DNA of 64,000 nucleotides from Prevotellaceae bacterium (GTDB lineage: Bacteria; Bacteroidota; Bacteroidia; Bacteroidales; Bacteroidaceae): NCBI GenBank assembly GCA_028723525.1, contig JAQYET010000110.1, positions 1-64,000 of the forward strand, in the 5' to 3' direction. Of this stretch, positions 45,036 through 54,429 are shown piece after piece; positions within the stretch are counted from its first letter, which is position 1; each line of letters starts with the position of its first letter. The notes under the pieces are model-generated. The model saw nothing but the letters and a program-made list of their open reading frames with translations. It was not told where the DNA came from and searched no databases. A program made the position numbers and the translations under genes.

Positions 45036-45784
45036 GACTGACTTATATATTCCATAGTGGTTTTGTGCTTGAAAGCGATAAATCCATTCTGGTATTTGAT
45101 TATTGGATAGACCCTGCAAGTGTGATGCAGAGCGTACTCCGAAGCGAAAAACCGCTGTATGTCTTCTCCAGCCACTTTCATGAAGACCACTTCACAAAAG
45201 AAATCTTTGAGTGGAGAAAGCGCAAAGAGAACGTGACCTATATCCTGAGCAAAGATATTCTCAGACACAGGAGAGCCTGTAAAGAAGAAGTTAATGCTTG
45301 GTTGGCAAAAGGTGCTTCGTGGTCAGACGGACTTGTTTCCGTCAAAGCATCAGGCAGTACAGACAGTGGTGTGTCTTGGATTATTGAGACCGAGGGTAAG
45401 CGCATCTTCCACGCCGGCGACTTAAACAACTGGTATGCAAGGTTCCTACCCGAAGCAGTACCGAACCAAACCATTTATAGCGAAGAATTTGATGAGGACA
45501 TCGACCCGATAGCTCATGAAAAGCAATACCTTGGAGAACTGAAGGACATCCGCAAAGCGGCAGACAGTTTCGACATTGTGATGTTCCCAATAGATAGCCG
45601 CATCGGGAATGGCTATACTCTTGGTGGCAGACAGTTCATCGAGCGTTTCAAAATAGGCATGTTCGTTCCCATGCACTTCGTAGCCGGTGGCTTTAAATCG
45701 TCATGGCGCATGAAGGAGTTTACGGATGAAAAGAACATCCCATTTTGGAAGATAACCAAAGAAGGAGAGATGATAGAGTTATGA
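45032..45784 (+). CDS. MBL-fold metallohydrolase
   Basis: A 250-residue metallo-beta-lactamase-fold protein. SSHFHEDHF near residue 48 carries the metal ligands, FHAGDLNNW near residue 131 provides the Asp, and VPMHFVAG near residue 217 the last His. The short N-terminus (YIFHSGFVLE) is that of the UlaG-like or RomA-like cytosolic type. Substrate unknown. Begins at the ATGA overlap with the SMR relic, which suggests that it was fused to this site after the deletion and may use the old promoter. Confidence 0.85.
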   Translation: MRLTYIFHSGFVLESDKSILVFDYWIDPASVMQSVLRSEKPLYVFSSHFHEDHFTKEIFEWRKRKENVTYILSKDILRHRRACKEEVNAWLAKGASWSDGLVSVKASGSTDSGVSWIIETEGKRIFHAGDLNNWYARFLPEAVPNQTIYSEEFDEDIDPIAHEKQYLGELKDIRKAADSFDIVMFPIDSRIGNGYTLGGRQFIERFKIGMFVPMHFVAGGFKSSWRMKEFTDEKNIPFWKITKEGEMIEL

Positions 45785-45833
45785 CAAACAATAAAAACAT
45801 GTATCTTACGTTATAACAGAAACTTAATGAGAT

Positions 45834-46223
45834 ATGGATAAGAAAGAAAAGAAAGTAACAGGGTTGGGTGGTATTATGTTCAAAAGCAAAGCCCCTGACG
45901 CAACGCGTAAATGGTATGAGAATATGCTTGGTATTGAGGATGATCCATACGGGTATAAGTTTGAGTGGATTGATAAGGAGGATACCGGCAAGACCGGCGT
46001 AACCGTATGGAGTCCGATGCCTGAAGACTCTGACTATCTCGGTGATGCAGACCAGCAATACATGATTAACTATCGTGTACATAATCTTGAGAGATTAACT
46101 GTACAACTTCGAGAGAATGGTGTTGTTATCCTTGACGAGATTGAGGAGTATGAAGGACTTGGCAAGTTCCTGCATATAATTGATATAGACGGGCGTAGGG
46201 TCGAGCTTTGGGAACCGGCATAA
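45834..46223 (+). CDS. VOC-family (glyoxalase/bleomycin-resistance-like) protein
   Basis: A 129-residue vicinal-oxygen-chelate protein. Two beta-alpha-beta-beta-beta modules are visible: GGIMFKSKAPDATRKWYENMLG in the first (residues about 13-34) and YRVHNLERLTVQLRENGV in the second; IDIDGRRVELWEP closes the fold with the metal Glu. Relatives bind antibiotics or act on small molecules; the ligand here is unknown. It is 49 bp after the MBL gene and 6 bp before the winged-helix gene, so co-transcribed. Confidence 0.85.
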   Translation: MDKKEKKVTGLGGIMFKSKAPDATRKWYENMLGIEDDPYGYKFEWIDKEDTGKTGVTVWSPMPEDSDYLGDADQQYMINYRVHNLERLTVQLRENGVVILDEIEEYEGLGKFLHIIDIDGRRVELWEPA

Positions 46224-46229
46224 CGGTAT

Positions 46230-47264
46230 ATGAATCCAATATCCATCAGACTGCTCAATCAGCAACTTATATCTCCGCAGTTCAACACCCCCGAGGAAGT
46301 TGTTCACTATATGTGTGCCATGCAATCTCAGGAGTATCGCATGATGCGTTGGGCTGTAGGCATGCGTTGCAAACAACCATCATATAAGTTGTTCAAGAAA
46401 GCCTTCGATACCGGCAGCATAATTCGTTTTCACCTCATGCGAGGCACATGGCAACTGGTATCAGCCGAGAATTATTGGTGGTTGTTGGAACTATGCTCCC
46501 CAAAGGCAATCAGTGTTACCAAAGGTTGGATGAGCAGCAGGGTTCATATCTCTGAGAAAGAACACATGTTGGTGCAAGAAATACTTGCACAGGCTGCGGC
46601 GGACAAAGGTAGTGCCACAAAGGACGACTTCGTACAGGCATTGGCAAAAAAGAATATCCTACTGGATAAATACCGTTTGAGTTACCATGTTCGTATGTGC
46701 GAGATGAACGGTGTGCTCTGCAGTGGTAATCTTCTGCCAATGAAAACCACCTACGCACTTACCGCTAACAAGTTGAAACCACGAGTATCAATAGATAGAG
46801 ATGAAGCATTGATACGCCTAACGCGCATGTACTTCAAAAGCCGCCAACCTGCCACTTTAGAAGACTTTGTATGGTGGTCGGGACTGAATGTAAGCGATTG
46901 TCGCAAGGGCATCCAACTATCCGGCAATTATCTTCACAAAGAGAAATATCTTGGCAGAGAGTTCTATCTCACCGACGATTGCCGCACCAGAGGTTTCCGC
47001 AAAGGTAAGTACCTACTGATACCACCATACGATGAATATCTTATAAGTTATAAAAGCCGCGACATTGTTCTTTCACCCGAGTATAAGCATAAAGCCCATA
47101 ACAACAGCGGTATCTTCCAACCGGTTATTGCACACGACGGGATAATCTGTGGTAATTGGAGCCCTTTCAAGGAGAGTTGCCAATCAGGTTATTTCATGGG
47201 AAATCATGCGGCAAACAGCATACATGACGCATGGTTAGAATACAGGGAGTATATGCGGAAATGA
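46230..47264 (+). CDS. Winged-helix DNA-binding protein, AlkZ/YcaQ-like (HTH_42)
   Basis: A 344-residue protein of the family that includes the DNA glycosylases AlkZ and YcaQ. The N-terminal MCAMQSQEYRMMRWAVGMR near residues 28-46 holds a QSQ motif at the place of the catalytic QxQ of AlkZ. FHLMRGTWQLVS near residue 68 and the C-terminal IPPYDEYLISYKSRD match the family. AlkZ-type enzymes remove bulky alkylated bases or unhook crosslinks and often protect producers from a genotoxin. Together with the VOC neighbour a self-protection role is likely, but activity is not proven by sequence. Its stop lies inside a terminator stem. Confidence 0.8.
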   Translation: MNPISIRLLNQQLISPQFNTPEEVVHYMCAMQSQEYRMMRWAVGMRCKQPSYKLFKKAFDTGSIIRFHLMRGTWQLVSAENYWWLLELCSPKAISVTKGWMSSRVHISEKEHMLVQEILAQAAADKGSATKDDFVQALAKKNILLDKYRLSYHVRMCEMNGVLCSGNLLPMKTTYALTANKLKPRVSIDRDEALIRLTRMYFKSRQPATLEDFVWWSGLNVSDCRKGIQLSGNYLHKEKYLGREFYLTDDCRTRGFRKGKYLLIPPYDEYLISYKSRDIVLSPEYKHKAHNNSGIFQPVIAHDGIICGNWSPFKESCQSGYFMGNHAANSIHDAWLEYREYMRK

Positions 47265-47301
47265 CAGGGAAATACCTATTTCAGATACTTTCCTGTCATT
47301 T
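47259..47301 (+). terminator. Terminator after the AlkZ-like gene
   Basis: Stem of about 13 bp with one bulge (47259-47272 with 47289-47301). It overlaps the stop codon at 47262-47264. Confidence 0.75.
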
Positions 47302-47337
47302 CAAATACATAATCTTCACGTATGTTCTAACCTCGGG

Positions 47338-48504
47338 CTACAAACTCTCTTTGAGAATTTCAATCACTTCTTCACGAGTAAGTTTATGGTAGCCGGCATC
47401 AAATATAATGGTGCTATCGGCAATAGCACTGATGTTTTGATTGGTAACACCGAGTTCAGCCGAGTGCATCACCACGCCTATCTCCTTCATCCATGATTCG
47501 AGGGCAGCGATACCTGCGTCTGCCAATTCGCGGTCAGTCTTGCCATCTGCAACTATGCCCCACACGGCAGTGGCAAAACGAGCAAATTTCTTCAGTCCAA
47601 ACTGCGACACATATTTATAATAAGGTATAGAGACCGCTGCAAGTGTCATGCCGTGGGTGGCATCGGTATGAGCACCGATAGCCTGACCAATCATGTGCAC
47701 CATCCAGTCGCCTCCCTTACCGCTCTTCAGCAATGTGTTAAGTGCCCAAGTTGCTGTCCACATGATGTTTGAACGAGCCTCGTAATCCTGTGGGTTCTTA
47801 ACTGCGATACGGCTTGAATGTACAAGTGAACGCATCAGTCCCTCGGCAATATAGTCGGTGGTGTAATCTCCTTCGCCTTGAAAATATTGTTCCATGATAT
47901 GACTCATTATATCAAAGAAGCCAGCCACCATCTGATATTGAGGAACCGTGAAAGTAAACTTAGGATTGAGCACAGTAAACTTAGGGAAGGCATACGAGCC
48001 AAACACCTTGCCAATCTTCATTCCAACCTTGCGATTGGTAATCACCGAGCCGCCATTCATCTCAGAACCCGTGCCCACCATTGTCAGCACTGCACCAATC
48101 GGGATTACTCGACAGTCTGCCTCCTGCTGTTCCACATAATATTTCTGCCACGGGTCACTCTCGCACCACGCAGAGCAACTCACACCCTTGGCATAGTCGA
48201 TTGTGGAGCCGCCACCCACCGCGAGAATGAGATCCACATTGTTTTCACGTGCTATCCTTGCTCCTTCATAAAGTTTCTCCACAGTAGGATTGGGCATAAC
48301 GCCGGCATCCTCTACAATGGTCTTATCTACCTCTTTTAGGGCATTAACTACTGCATCGTATATACCATTCCGCTTGATACTTCCACCGCCATAGCACAGT
48401 TGCACCACAGGTCCATACTGTTTCAGTTCGTCACTTAAATACTTCAGCGCGTCCTCACCGAAATACAGTTTTGTAGGATTGTAATAAGAAAAATTTCCTT
48501 CCAT
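47338..48504 (-). CDS. Iron-containing alcohol dehydrogenase
   Basis: A 388-residue group III alcohol dehydrogenase of the butanol dehydrogenase type. NPTKLYFGEDAL at the N-terminus, GGGSIKRNGIYDAV near residue 40 and AVGGGSTIDYAKG near residue 95 bind NAD(P)H. The metal ligands are expected in FFDIMSHIMEQYF near residue 196, in HMIGQAIGAHTDATHG and in the second His of the latter. It reduces aldehydes with NADPH or NADH in related anaerobes. Monocistronic, convergent with the accessory block. Confidence 0.93.
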   Translation of the reverse strand: MEGNFSYYNPTKLYFGEDALKYLSDELKQYGPVVQLCYGGGSIKRNGIYDAVVNALKEVDKTIVEDAGVMPNPTVEKLYEGARIARENNVDLILAVGGGSTIDYAKGVSCSAWCESDPWQKYYVEQQEADCRVIPIGAVLTMVGTGSEMNGGSVITNRKVGMKIGKVFGSYAFPKFTVLNPKFTFTVPQYQMVAGFFDIMSHIMEQYFQGEGDYTTDYIAEGLMRSLVHSSRIAVKNPQDYEARSNIMWTATWALNTLLKSGKGGDWMVHMIGQAIGAHTDATHGMTLAAVSIPYYKYVSQFGLKKFARFATAVWGIVADGKTDRELADAGIAALESWMKEIGVVMHSAELGVTNQNISAIADSTIIFDAGYHKLTREEVIEILKESL

Positions 48505-48656
48505 AACTCTTTTGATTTTATATTGTACTTACTTTGCAACCAATTCTTTGTTATTTACGAGTTCCTTTCTTTTATTTAGAATGGCTGTTTTCCTATTCTT
48601 GATTTGCATTACAAAAACAAGTATTAGGCAGAGAAAGTTTAAATTTTACGCAAAAA

Positions 48657-48686
48657 ACTACCGCGTTTCATTTAAAATGCGGTAGT
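48657..48686 (-). terminator. pyrF operon terminator
   Basis: An 8-bp perfect stem (48657-48664 with 48679-48686) contains the pyrF stop in its loop and is followed on the minus strand by TTTTTTG. It closes the phoH-to-pyrF run. Confidence 0.82.
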
Positions 48687-49495
48687 AATGCTTGCATCTG
48701 TTGTTGAAGTTCTTTTGTCTTGCTTGCCGCAACCTCTGCAAAATCATCTCCAGAGGAGGCATATATTATGTTGCGTGAGGAGTTGACGAGCAAGCCGCAG
48801 TCGTCGGTCATTCCGAAACGGCATACCTCTTCAAGCGACCCACCCTGTGCACCGATGCCCGGAACGAGGAAGAAACTATTGGGAGCGAGGCGTCTTACGT
48901 TCTCAAACATCCTGCCCTGCGTTGCCCCTACCACGAACATCAGGTTGTCTTCGTTTCCCCATTCCTGCGCTTTCTTAATCACTTTTTCAAACAGTTTCTC
49001 GCCGTTCTTATTCTCCGTGAGTTGGAAATCATAACTGCCCTTATTACTCGTAAGTGCAAGCAGCACAATCCATTTACCGTCATAACCGAGGAATGGAGTC
49101 ACACTGTCCTCCCCCATGTACGGAGCCACGGTGAGCGCATCGATGTCATACTCTTCAAAGAACGTGCGGGCATACATCGCACTCGTGTTTCCGATGTCGC
49201 CACGTTTTGCATCAGCAATGATGAAATGATCAGGATAATTCTTCTTCAGATAGCCAACGGTCTTTTCGAATGAAACCATTCCCTTTATCCCGGCAGCCTC
49301 ATAGAACGCGAGATTAGGTTTATATGCCACGCAGTAAGGTGCGGTGGAGTCGATGATTGCCCTGTTGAAGTCGAAAATCGGGTCTTCATTGGAAAGCAGG
49401 CACTGCGGAATTTTCCTTATATCCGTATCTAATCCCACGCAAAGGAACGAGTTCTTCTTGAATATTTGTTCCGTAATCTCTTTTCTTGTCATCAT
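48668..49495 (-). CDS. pyrF: Orotidine 5'-phosphate decarboxylase
   Basis: Last step of UMP synthesis. 275 residues, the longer PyrF subfamily. The catalytic block is [14 protein letters not shown] near residue 92, and the C-terminal [10 protein letters not shown] near residue 217 holds the phosphate loop. [13 protein letters not shown] opens the barrel. Two Met codons are adjacent at the start. Last gene of the housekeeping operon, 11 bp after prfA. Confidence 0.96.
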   Translation of the reverse strand: MMTRKEITEQIFKKNSFLCVGLDTDIRKIPQCLLSNEDPIFDFNRAIIDSTAPYCVAYKPNLAFYEAAGIKGMVSFEKTVGYLKKNYPDHFIIADAKRGDIGNTSAMYARTFFEEYDIDALTVAPYMGEDSVTPFLGYDGKWIVLLALTSNKGSYDFQLTENKNGEKLFEKVIKKAQEWGNEDNLMFVVGATQGRMFENVRRLAPNSFFLVPGIGAQGGSLEEVCRFGMTDDCGLLVNSSRNIIYASSGDDFAEVAASKTKELQQQMQALLPHFK

Positions 49496-49506
49496 ATTCT
49501 ATGGTG

Positions 49507-50619
49507 TTATAGTTCGTTTTCCTTCATTCTTTCGGTATTCTCAACCACAATCAGAGCGTCAATCATGCTCTGTATGTCGCCACCAAGAAAGCCTTGCAGG
49601 TCGTGTGTTGTAAATCCGATGCGGTGGTCGGTGACACGTCCCTGCGGGAAGTTGTAGGTTCTGATCTTTGCACTCCGGTCGCCGCTCGACACAAGACTCT
49701 TTCGCCTGCTTGCGATGTCATCGATATATTTTTGGTGCTCCTTGTCGTAGATGAAAGTATAAAGTCGCGACAGTGCACGTTCCTTGTTCTTAGGCTGGTC
49801 GCGCGTTTCGGTGCACTCAATGAGAATTTCCTCCGTCTCTCCGGTGTTCGGATTTTTCCACATATATCGCAGTCTGACACCCGACTCCACCTTGTTGACA
49901 TTCTGCCCTCCTGCTCCGGAACTTCTGAACGTGTCCCACTTTATCTCTCCCTCGTTGATATTCACCTCAAACTTGTCTGCTTCCGGGAGCACAGCCACCG
50001 TTGCCGCAGATGTCTGCATCCTGCCATTCGACTCGGTCACGGGCACTCTCTGCACCCGGTGCACCCCCGACTCATATTTCAGCGTGCCATAGACGTCGGC
50101 ACCCGACACGGCAAAGTCTATTTCCTTATATCCGCCGACAGCCCCCTCGTTGAAGTCGGTAACAGATACCTGCCAGCCTTTCGACTCACAGTAACGTTTA
50201 TACATCAGAAACAGGTCGCCTGCAAACAGACAAGCCTCATCGCCTCCTGTTCCGGCACGAATTTCCATTTGCACGTTTTTCGCATCCTCCGGATCCTTAG
50301 GTATCAGTGCAATCTTTATCTCCTCTTCAAGTTTCGGCTGCAGTTGTTCGTTGAGAGCAAGTTCCTCACGCGCCATTTCTTTCATTTCTGGGTCGCTCTC
50401 GTTTGCAAGAATATCCTTCGCCTCCTTTATTCCGTTCAGGCAGTCGATGTAGCGTTTCCTTGCACTCATTATGTCGCCGAGATCCTTATATTCCTTTGTA
50501 AGTTTCACGAAACGTTTCTGGTCGGCAATCACTGCGGGGTCGGTAATCAGTGTTGTTACCTCCTCGTAGCGTGCTTCAAGGCCGTCAAGTTTCTGCAGTA
50601 TGTTGTTGTTTTCTATCAT
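49507..50619 (-). CDS. prfA: Peptide chain release factor 1
   Basis: Recognises UAA and UAG stop codons and triggers release. 370 residues. The GGQ motif is in SSGAGGQNVNKVESGVR near residue 237, and the stop-codon side carries RVQRVPVTESNGRMQTSAA near residue 197, with PVT as the PxT tripeptide of RF1. The N-terminal coiled coil and the C-terminal domain are complete. 19 bp after purM. Confidence 0.96.
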   Translation of the reverse strand: MIENNNILQKLDGLEARYEEVTTLITDPAVIADQKRFVKLTKEYKDLGDIMSARKRYIDCLNGIKEAKDILANESDPEMKEMAREELALNEQLQPKLEEEIKIALIPKDPEDAKNVQMEIRAGTGGDEACLFAGDLFLMYKRYCESKGWQVSVTDFNEGAVGGYKEIDFAVSGADVYGTLKYESGVHRVQRVPVTESNGRMQTSAATVAVLPEADKFEVNINEGEIKWDTFRSSGAGGQNVNKVESGVRLRYMWKNPNTGETEEILIECTETRDQPKNKERALSRLYTFIYDKEHQKYIDDIASRRKSLVSSGDRSAKIRTYNFPQGRVTDHRIGFTTHDLQGFLGGDIQSMIDALIVVENTERMKENEL

Positions 50620-50638
50620 TGTCGATTATGGTATGTAT

Positions 50639-51841
50639 TTAGTAATCAAACTCTCCGAACTCGCTCCTTATCGTGAGGCTCTTTCTCCCCTCCTCCACTC
50701 GTCCCACAATCCGGGCATCTATGTTGAAACTCCGTGCTATCTCTATAACCCTGTCGGCATATTCAGGACTGAGATAAATTTCCATGCGATGCCCCATGTT
50801 GAACACCTTATACATCTCTTTCCAGTCGGTTCCGCTCTGTTCTTTTATCAGACGGAAAAGCGGTGGAACGTCGAACATGTTATCCTTAACCACGCGGCAA
50901 TTCTCTCCCACGAAATGAAGCACCTTAGTCTGCGCTCCTCCGGTGCAATGCACCATTCCGTATATCTTCTCACGCATTTCGTCGAGCAGTTTCCTTATCA
51001 CCGGGGCGTATGTTCTCGTGGGCGAAAGCACGAGTTTCCCTGCCGTTATTTCCGTTGAAACCTCCTTTCCATCGGGAGTGTTATATGTCACCGCTACCGG
51101 TGTGTCGAGTCTGCAACCACCGCTATACACAAGTTCTTCGGGCACTCTCTTGTCGAAACTTTCGGGATATTTCTCTGCGAGATATTTAGAGAACACATCG
51201 TGACGGGCAGAAGTCAGTCCGTTGCTTCCCATTCCTCCGTTGTATTGTTTTTCGTATGATGCCTGCCCCGTTGACGACAATCCCACTATCACATCACCCG
51301 GGCGGATGTTTGCATTGTCGATAACCTCGCTTCGCTTCATCCTGCATGTCACCGTGGAATCCACTATTATGGTTCTCACGAGGTCGCCCACGTCAGCCGT
51401 TTCGCCACCGGTGGGATGTATGCCGATACCGGAAGCCCTCAGTTCGGCAAGCAACTCGTCTGTACCATTGATTATTGCCGATACCACTTCACCCGGAATG
51501 AGCATCTTGTTGCGCCCTATCGTGCTCGACACAAGGATGTTATCTACCGCCCCTACACAGAGCAGGTCGTCGGTGTTCATCACTATCGCATCTTGTGCAA
51601 TGCCCTTCCATACAGACAGGTCACCCGTTTCTTTCCAGTACATATATGCAAGACTCGACTTCGTTCCGGCACCGTCGGCATGCATTATGTTGCAATACTC
51701 CGGGTCGCCACCGAGAATGTCGGGTATAATCTTGCAGAATGCCAAGGGGAAAATGCCCTTATCAATGTTTTTTATCGCGTTGTGCACGTCTTCTTTTGCA
51801 GCACTCACCCCGCGCATCATATATCTTTCAGACTTATTCAT
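50639..51841 (-). CDS. purM: Phosphoribosylformylglycinamidine cyclo-ligase (AIR synthetase)
   Basis: Fifth step of purine synthesis; closes the imidazole ring using ATP. 400 residues, longer than E. coli PurM (345), in the form seen in Bacteroidetes. HADGAGTKSSLAYMYWK near residue 53, TDDLLCVGA near residue 90, PTGGETADVGDLV near residue 141 and VVHCTGG-like MVHCTGGAQTKVLHF near residue 293 are clear. Works in the same pathway as purC two genes upstream. Confidence 0.95.
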   Translation of the reverse strand: MNKSERYMMRGVSAAKEDVHNAIKNIDKGIFPLAFCKIIPDILGGDPEYCNIMHADGAGTKSSLAYMYWKETGDLSVWKGIAQDAIVMNTDDLLCVGAVDNILVSSTIGRNKMLIPGEVVSAIINGTDELLAELRASGIGIHPTGGETADVGDLVRTIIVDSTVTCRMKRSEVIDNANIRPGDVIVGLSSTGQASYEKQYNGGMGSNGLTSARHDVFSKYLAEKYPESFDKRVPEELVYSGGCRLDTPVAVTYNTPDGKEVSTEITAGKLVLSPTRTYAPVIRKLLDEMREKIYGMVHCTGGAQTKVLHFVGENCRVVKDNMFDVPPLFRLIKEQSGTDWKEMYKVFNMGHRMEIYLSPEYADRVIEIARSFNIDARIVGRVEEGRKSLTIRSEFGEFDY

Positions 51842-51873
51842 TTATGCTTATTATATGAAAATTCTTTAAACAC

Positions 51874-52626
51874 TTATCTATCAGACTCTTCATTCCAAAA
51901 TTCCCACGACGCAAAAGCCTGCAGCAGGAGCATCTCAAGTCCGTTTTTCACCGTAGCTCCCCTATCTGCTCCTTTCTCCATAAAGAGGGTAAGGTCGGGG
52001 TTATAAATCAAGTCGTAGAGTATGTTATGCTCGTCGATGGCTTCGTATGGGATATTAGGACATTCATCGGTGTGCGGATACATTCCGCATGGCGTGCAGT
52101 TCACTATAACGTTATACTCTTTCACCATTTCCGGAGTGACATCGTCATACCTTATTGCTCCGGGGCGATTGAAGCGACTCACGAAAATCGTTTCAAGTCC
52201 GAGCGATTTCAGTCCGTAGTCAACTGCCTTTGCCGCGCCTCCTGTCCCCAATATCATCGCTTTCTTATGGAAACGCTCAAGCATAGGTTCCACGCTTTTG
52301 GTAAACCCCACCACATCGCTGTTGAAGCCTTTCAGTATGGTTTTAGTGCCCTTGTGCCTCACCTTTATCACGTTCACTGCCCCGATGCTCCTCGTCTCCG
52401 GACTGATGCTATCGAGGAACGGGATTACCTTTTCCTTGTAAGGTCTTGTCACATTAAGCCCCCGCAGTTCCGGATTTCTTGCCAACACCTCTGCCAAGCC
52501 ATCTATTGAGGGTATCTCGAAGTTCATGTAACGCGCGTCGATTCTCTCGTTCTCAAACTTCTCATTGAAGAAATTTCTTGAGAACGAATGCACCAAGGGG
52601 TAGCCTATCAAACCATACTTGTCCAT
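51874..52626 (-). CDS. aroE: Shikimate dehydrogenase
   Basis: Reduces 3-dehydroshikimate to shikimate with NADPH. About 250 residues from MDKYGLIGYPLVHSFS. GLNVTRPYKEKVIPFLD near residue 60 carries the catalytic Lys; the usual Ile/Val-Pro form is Arg-Pro here. ILGTGGAAKAVDYGLK near residue 122 is the cofactor site and NCTPCGMYP lies near residue 176. The Met further upstream (52698) would overlap menG and lacks homology, so I start at 52626. Confidence 0.93.
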   Translation of the reverse strand: MDKYGLIGYPLVHSFSRNFFNEKFENERIDARYMNFEIPSIDGLAEVLARNPELRGLNVTRPYKEKVIPFLDSISPETRSIGAVNVIKVRHKGTKTILKGFNSDVVGFTKSVEPMLERFHKKAMILGTGGAAKAVDYGLKSLGLETIFVSRFNRPGAIRYDDVTPEMVKEYNVIVNCTPCGMYPHTDECPNIPYEAIDEHNILYDLIYNPDLTLFMEKGADRGATVKNGLEMLLLQAFASWEFWNEESDR

Positions 52627-52670
52627 AATGTTCTGTTTATAATATGTAATAATGTGGCGTATAGATAAAT

Positions 52671-53405
52671 TCACTTCGTTGCAAGATACAGCGTGCAAGT
52701 GCCGAAAGTGAGTCGTTTGAACCTCGCCTTGCCAAACCCTGCCTTCTTCAGTATCTCCATCATCGCCTCGCCTTGCGGAAACGCCTCTATCGTGGCAGTG
52801 AGATACCTGTACGCACTGCTGTCTTTCGAAATCATCTTTCCATAGACCGGCAGTATCGTGTGACTGTAAATCCGAAACAGTTGCTTCATCGGGAAACCTA
52901 CCGGCTGCGACAGTTCAACTATGCTCAGATGTCCGCCCGGTTTCAGCACACGGCACATCTCGGCAAGTCCGCGGTCGAGGTTTTTGAAGTTTCTTATGCC
53001 GAATGCCGCCGTGACAGCATCGAAAGAGTTGTCGGCAAATGTCAGGTTCATGCAGTCTTCTTTCCTGAAAGAGATTATGTCGTTGAGCGATGCCTGCTCC
53101 ACCTTCTTTCTGCCTATCTCCATCATCCCTTCCGAAATGTCTGCACCGATGAGCGAAGCGGGCTTCAGCATCTGTGCAGCCAGTATTGCGAAGTCGCCGG
53201 TGCCGGTGGCTATGTCGAGCATTCGTTGTGGAGCATATTGTGCCAACTGGCTTATTGCCTTGCGCCGCCACCCCTTGTCGATGTCTAACGACAGCCGGTG
53301 GTTCAGAGTGTCGTAGGTGGGGGCGATGTTGTCGAACATCTCCTCCACCTGCTTTGTCTTGTCCTCGCCTTTATCGTAAGGCTTTATCGTCTCTTGCTTA
53401 TACAC
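52671..53405 (-). CDS. menG: Demethylmenaquinone methyltransferase
   Basis: Methylates demethylmenaquinone in the last step of menaquinone synthesis. 244 residues of the UbiE/MenG family: [19 protein letters not shown] near residue 23, [12 protein letters not shown] (SAM loop) near residue 64, [13 protein letters not shown] near residue 134 and [11 protein letters not shown] near residue 153. The start is GTG at 53405, the only start codon that leaves room for the conserved N-terminus. Seven bases after purC. Confidence 0.94.
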   Translation of the reverse strand: MYKQETIKPYDKGEDKTKQVEEMFDNIAPTYDTLNHRLSLDIDKGWRRKAISQLAQYAPQRMLDIATGTGDFAILAAQMLKPASLIGADISEGMMEIGRKKVEQASLNDIISFRKEDCMNLTFADNSFDAVTAAFGIRNFKNLDRGLAEMCRVLKPGGHLSIVELSQPVGFPMKQLFRIYSHTILPVYGKMISKDSSAYRYLTATIEAFPQGEAMMEILKKAGFGKARFKRLTFGTCTLYLATK

Positions 53406-53412
53406 AGAATGA

Positions 53413-54393
53413 TTATTTTCGTGTTGCGAGATATTCTCTCACGTTCTTTTCTATACGTTCTGCTATACCGCCGTTCTCCGACTCATCACACCGGCATGAA
53501 CAGCATGTTGCAGAACGCTCGAACTTCTCTCCCGTAATTCTTTCATAGAGTTCGATGTAGCGTTCGCTCACGCTTTCGGCATATTCGTCGGTTATTTCGG
53601 GCATCACCTGTCCCGGTTCGTTCATGAAGTTGTGCTCTATGAGCCACTGTCTTACGAACTCTTTCGACAACTGACGCTGCGGTTCGCCCTTTTCAAACTT
53701 CTCCTCGTATCCGTCGGCATAGAAATATCGGCTCGAGTCGGGGGTGTGTATTTCGTCGATGAGATACACCTTACCGTCGCGTTTGCCGAACTCATATTTC
53801 GTATCGACGAGTATCAGACCATGTTTTGCAGCAATTTCCTGTCCGCGTGCGAAAATCCTGCGGGTGTAGTTTTCCATCACCTCATAGTCTTCTTTCGAAA
53901 CCAATCCCTGTGCGATGATTTCTTCTTTTGATATATTCATGTCGTGCCCCTCGTCGGCTTTGGTAGTAGGGGTTATGATCGGTTCCGGGAAACGTTCGTT
54001 CTCACGCATTCCGTCGGGCAGTTTCACTCCGCACAGTTCGCGGCATCCGTTCCTGTATTCGCGCCATGCAGAGCCGGTAAGTATAGAGCGGATTATCATT
54101 TCCACGCGAAATCCCTCGCATCTGAGTCCCACTGTCACCATTGGGTCGGGTGTGGCAAGTTTCCAGTTGGGGCAGATGTCGGTAGTGGTGTCGAGGAATT
54201 TCGCGGCAATGAGGTTCAGCACCTGTCCCTTGAACGGAATTCCTTTAGGCAGCACTACGTCGAATGCCGAAATTCTGTCGGTTGCAATCATTACGATAAG
54301 GTCGTCGTTAATGTTGTAAACGTCGCGCACCTTGCCGTGATAAACACTCTTCTGTCCTTCGAAATGGAAATCTGTGTTTGTTAATGCTTTCAT
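53413..54393 (-). CDS. purC: SAICAR synthetase
   Basis: Phosphoribosylaminoimidazole-succinocarboxamide synthase, the seventh purine step. 326 residues, the longer type. [27 protein letters not shown] near the start is the signature (in part), [17 protein letters not shown] near residue 211 holds the metal ligand Glu, and KYEFGKRDG near residue 200 precedes it. The C-terminal CSCRCDESE is an unusual Cys-rich stretch. Second gene of the operon. Confidence 0.95.
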   Translation of the reverse strand: MKALTNTDFHFEGQKSVYHGKVRDVYNINDDLIVMIATDRISAFDVVLPKGIPFKGQVLNLIAAKFLDTTTDICPNWKLATPDPMVTVGLRCEGFRVEMIIRSILTGSAWREYRNGCRELCGVKLPDGMRENERFPEPIITPTTKADEGHDMNISKEEIIAQGLVSKEDYEVMENYTRRIFARGQEIAAKHGLILVDTKYEFGKRDGKVYLIDEIHTPDSSRYFYADGYEEKFEKGEPQRQLSKEFVRQWLIEHNFMNEPGQVMPEITDEYAESVSERYIELYERITGEKFERSATCCSCRCDESENGGIAERIEKNVREYLATRK

Positions 54394-54429
54394 CTTGTTA
54401 TATATGATTTAGGGGTTACAAATTGTTTT

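Noticed and set aside
44429..48504. Integrated mobile element
   Set aside because: No integrase, transposase, direct repeats or tRNA attachment site is visible around the accessory block; transfer is only an inference.
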